From Bacteroides_E sp964528875 (GTDB lineage: Bacteria; Bacteroidota; Bacteroidia; Bacteroidales; Bacteroidaceae), in NCBI GenBank assembly GCA_964528875.1, contig CAZGUI010000010.1:1-54539 (forward strand): a stretch of DNA of 54,539 nucleotides, read 5' to 3'. The translations under genes were made by a program, and so were the position numbers. Shown one piece after another: positions 51,990-54,539 of the stretch; the first letter of the stretch is position 1; every line of letters begins with the position of its first letter. The notes below the pieces were generated by a model. The model saw only the letters and a list, made by a program, of their open reading frames with translations. It was not told the origin of the DNA and searched no databases.

Positions 51990-52775
51990 TTACTTTTCAA
52001 TGAGTGTAATTCCATCTACACAGAAATATTGTGGAGTATTTAATCCAAAATCACCTTTATCTGTTCCATCCATAGTGAATTCTATGTATGTTGCATTATG
52101 AAATGCACTTAAATCAATTTGTTTCCATTCATTGATAACTTCTGTTTTTTTATCTCTATAATCCGCTAAATAGAAATCTTGTGATCCAATCTTTTGGTTT
52201 GTAGAGTCATATCCGGTCATAATTAGTTTGAAATAATCTCCTTCTTTGAATTTTCTTGCGCCTCCAAAGCCATCATTTCCATCTTTAATTGCTAAATAAG
52301 CATAAGTAGCATTCGTTACCCATATTTCTTTAAATGAATAATTCTCCGGATTTTGAAGCGTTATTGTAGTTTTTTGTCCTGTAGCTGCAGTTAAATAGGT
52401 TTCTCCAAATTTACCTTTCCCAGTTATGGCACTTATATTTGTAAATCCGGGAGTCGATACATCTGTTTTATTGGTGTAAGTAAATCCTCCGGCAAATCCG
52501 TTTTCCGGGGTGTAAGAGTGAGTTAAAATTAGTGAATCTTTAGCATCGCTAAAGGTTGTGTGATAAAGATTATAAGAAGGAAAACTATGATCCTCATCAC
52601 GCTTACCTTTATCTGTTTTAAACTCACTATTTGCTTCTTTTAATATGTCATTAAACGTAATAGTTATAATTTTCTTATCATTGAGTATCGTTTTTTCGTC
52701 ATCATCACTACAAGAAGTGAAGATAGATAATCCTAAAAATAACGTGAATAGTAATAATAAGTTTTTCTGTTTCAT
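51990..52775 (-). CDS. DUF4465 surface lipoprotein
   Basis: A 261-residue lipoprotein (IFTSC, Cys22, then the acidic SDDDEK typical of surface export signals in Bacteroidetes). The mature part is a beta-sandwich-like DUF4465 domain: GFAGGFTYTNKTD, EIWVTNATYAYLAIKDGN, GGARKFKEGDYFKLIMTG, SQDFYLADYRDKK and the final PQYFCVDGITLIEK. In Bacteroides this family sits with BtuB/BtuG genes of corrinoid uptake; I recall a B12-binding BtuH group there, without certainty that it is this domain. It starts 24 bp after the propeller gene. Confidence 0.8.
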   Translation of the reverse strand: MKQKNLLLLFTLFLGLSIFTSCSDDDEKTILNDKKIITITFNDILKEANSEFKTDKGKRDEDHSFPSYNLYHTTFSDAKDSLILTHSYTPENGFAGGFTYTNKTDVSTPGFTNISAITGKGKFGETYLTAATGQKTTITLQNPENYSFKEIWVTNATYAYLAIKDGNDGFGGARKFKEGDYFKLIMTGYDSTNQKIGSQDFYLADYRDKKTEVINEWKQIDLSAFHNATYIEFTMDGTDKGDFGLNTPQYFCVDGITLIEK

Positions 52776-52799
52776 AATGAATAAAATTAAATGTTATAA

Positions 52800-54539
52800 T
52801 TATTTATAATGTAAATTCTCAATTGTTTCTATTTCGGTAGATACTTCGCCCATAGCCCCCGCATCTTGATTAACTCCGGTGTAAATCCGTATAAAATCAA
52901 TTGCATCTAAGTGTATGGGTTTTCTATTTTCATCAACAGCCCAATCAATATCAAAATTACTGAGTTCTGATTTGTTAGGGTGATTATCTGCATATCCCCA
53001 TGGAAAGGCAAAGTTTACCAATCTACCGTCTCTCTCTTCAACATTGTTAGGAAGAAGTGTTCCTTTAAAAGTCAATTCTTTCCCATTAATCCATAGGGGG
53101 TAGTAGGAATGATTGTGAAAAGCATTCGGTTTGATGTAACCCGAGTTTTCCTGATTATCTTCCCAAAAAATACTTTCTAAACTGTTTTTAGGCTTATGAT
53201 AGGTGATTTTATAATTATGTAGGGTTTCTTTTGAATTCTCTTCACTCCCCGCCAGTTCATACCATGGGTCATCAGGTAGTCCGTTTTCATTTACATCTTT
53301 AGACACCATTACAATACCCGGTTCAGCACTACCAGCTTTTAAAGCTCCTTCATATTGTATGGGAGCATAAAATGCGTTGCCATAAATCTTGAAGTCGTGC
53401 TTGTCTTTTATATTGGGTATACTTTCTTCAAACCCAAAAGTTATATAGCCACCATATCCACCCAATGAAAAGATAGAGCGTTTTTTAAGTTTCTCGTTAG
53501 CAAAAGCCAACACTTCATCGTAGTTATAACCCTCTTTATATGCAGAGGTTGTTGTGTTTATGAATTGTCCCGGGGCAGGGTGGTACTCTAAAACTTTGGA
53601 AGCAAAAGCTTTACTACTAGGTTCGGGTAAAGTGATTTCGCCATCTGCTTGAGCAGAGATAGTTGAAAAAATAATAGTGTTAGGATTAAGTCCAATATTA
53701 GTGAGTTTATAAAGTAAATCACCCTGCTGATTGTAACAGTGAAGGTCTCCATCAATTTGATAATTCCCTGCATCAGTGATATAGATATTATCACTATAAG
53801 GATTAATAGCAATAGCAAATGGAGTTTCTATCTCTTTGCCGTCAATAAAATTAGGAACAAGGGTTTGATCGGTTATTAAGTCAATTAATGGAAATGAACT
53901 CTCTTTAGTCTGGTAGTTATAGGTATAAGCATAGGCAAAATTATTGTGTATGGTAAAGTTTAAAATAGGATGTTCATAGGTGTGTATAACCGTATGTGTT
54001 TGAGCATCAATTTTATGTAATTTATAAACGCCTTCCTCAATATGTTGCCCACGGGTTACTACATATACATTACCTCTTGTATCTGCCTCTATCTTACTGG
54101 GGTTAGGTCCCACTTGTATTTTTTTTACTTCGGTAAATGTGCTTAAATCGACCACAGAAACAGTTTCATCCACTCCTTGACCCTCAGCATCCAATCCTCC
54201 GGAGTTGGAAACAAAGAGTTGGTTGTTTTGAATACAAAGACCATCCGGGTTTCTTCCTACCTTTGTTATTTTATCTATAGCAAGTGATGTTGTATCTATA
54301 CGTGCCACTGTGCCATCAAAGGAGCAAACATACGCTTTATCCTTATGAAATGTAATGTAACGAGGTTCACGAGAACTACCATTATCTTGTAAAAAAGGAA
54401 TTTGTTTGATGGATTTTCCTGATAAATAATCGATTACCTCCACACAACTGGAAACATTAACTACCAGATACATCTTACTACCATATATAGCAGCATCGGT
54501 TGCCGTATCACCTAATCCTCTCTGATTTATTCGTTTGAA
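52800..54539 (-). CDS. YncE/BtuG-like beta-propeller surface protein with added C-terminal domain (5' truncated by the window)
   Basis: The frame is open to the right edge, so the N-terminus and signal are missing; at least 579 residues are visible. From Met at 54473, residues 1-290 form repeated blades (VCSFDGTVARIDTTSLAI, VSVVDLSTFTEVKKIQVG, NVYVVTRG) and the edge sequence GLGDTATDAAIYGSKMYL is typical of DUF5074/YncE-like propellers such as BtuG. Residues about 300-557 form another domain with GGYITFGFEESIPNI, NAFYAP, GIVMVSKDVNENGLPDDPWY, as in Bacteroides cell-surface proteins. Paired with the DUF4465 lipoprotein, it suggests cobalamin capture. The BtuB transporter would lie beyond the edge. 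Confidence 0.75.
   Translation of the reverse strand, partial: FKRINQRGLGDTATDAAIYGSKMYLVVNVSSCVEVIDYLSGKSIKQIPFLQDNGSSREPRYITFHKDKAYVCSFDGTVARIDTTSLAIDKITKVGRNPDGLCIQNNQLFVSNSGGLDAEGQGVDETVSVVDLSTFTEVKKIQVGPNPSKIEADTRGNVYVVTRGQHIEEGVYKLHKIDAQTHTVIHTYEHPILNFTIHNNFAYAYTYNYQTKESSFPLIDLITDQTLVPNFIDGKEIETPFAIAINPYSDNIYITDAGNYQIDGDLHCYNQQGDLLYKLTNIGLNPNTIIFSTISAQADGEITLPEPSSKAFASKVLEYHPAPGQFINTTTSAYKEGYNYDEVLAFANEKLKKRSIFSLGGYGGYITFGFEESIPNIKDKHDFKIYGNAFYAPIQYEGALKAGSAEPGIVMVSKDVNENGLPDDPWYELAGSEENSKETLHNYKITYHKPKNSLESIFWEDNQENSGYIKPNAFHNHSYYPLWINGKELTFKGTLLPNNVEERDGRLVNFAFPWGYADNHPNKSELSNFDIDWAVDENRKPIHLDAIDFIRIYTGVNQDAGAMGEVSTEIETIENLHYK

Overview
The window looks like chromosomal DNA of a low-GC member of the Bacteroidales, close to Bacteroides in gene content. 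Evidence: SusC/SusD pairs, many secreted lipoproteins with a cysteine soon after the signal segment, A-rich translation starts with little Shine-Dalgarno signal, and repeated matches to the Bacteroidetes promoter form (TAnnTTTG at -7, in some cases TTTG 18-20 bp upstream). No tRNA, rRNA, CRISPR array or prophage was recognised.

Layout. (1) 128-4562, minus strand: fused NfnAB-type flavoprotein, serS, rpmA, rplU. (2) 5213-32073: an arabinose/arabinan locus of about 27 kb. GH43 and GH51 (minus) diverge from a plus-strand run: galM, sodium/solute symporter, a NUDIX-type AraR regulator, araD, araA, araB, then after a strong hairpin the secreted enzymes GH127/GH146, GH97 and GH51, then tkt, rpiB and a GH28 lipoprotein. 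An IS remnant follows, then a SusD/SusC pair on the minus strand. Together these cover glycan capture, debranching, monosaccharide import, epimerisation, isomerisation, phosphorylation and entry to the pentose phosphate pathway; gene order closely resembles the BT0346-BT0356 region of B. thetaiotaomicron as I remember it. (3) 32490-38647: yccF, two HD-domain proteins, a fused C26-M19 peptidase one base from an SpmA-SpmB-like membrane protein, and a DUF2284 protein. (4) 38702-42783: an MFS exporter, a Crp/Fnr regulator with a fitting operator in front of the exporter, a WecB-like protein with altered catalytic positions, and a small secreted protein. (5) 43014-51751: dnaJ and grpE (with a sigma-54-like promoter), a leucine-rich-repeat secreted protein, a CPBP protease, Tex, a lipoprotein and aldA. 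(6) 51990 to the right edge: a DUF4465 lipoprotein and a truncated beta-propeller surface protein, resembling Bacteroides corrinoid-uptake loci.

The most unusual signal is a non-coding repeat family at three intergenic sites (4866-4945, 33813-33892, 46184-46241). Each is a tandem array of quasi-palindromic units of the form TCGGTC-N3-GACCGA or its degenerate variants, always stepped at exactly 22 bp, about two helical turns. Eleven units were found; I know of no described element that matches.

All functional calls rest on motif reading and remembered family knowledge; no database search was run.
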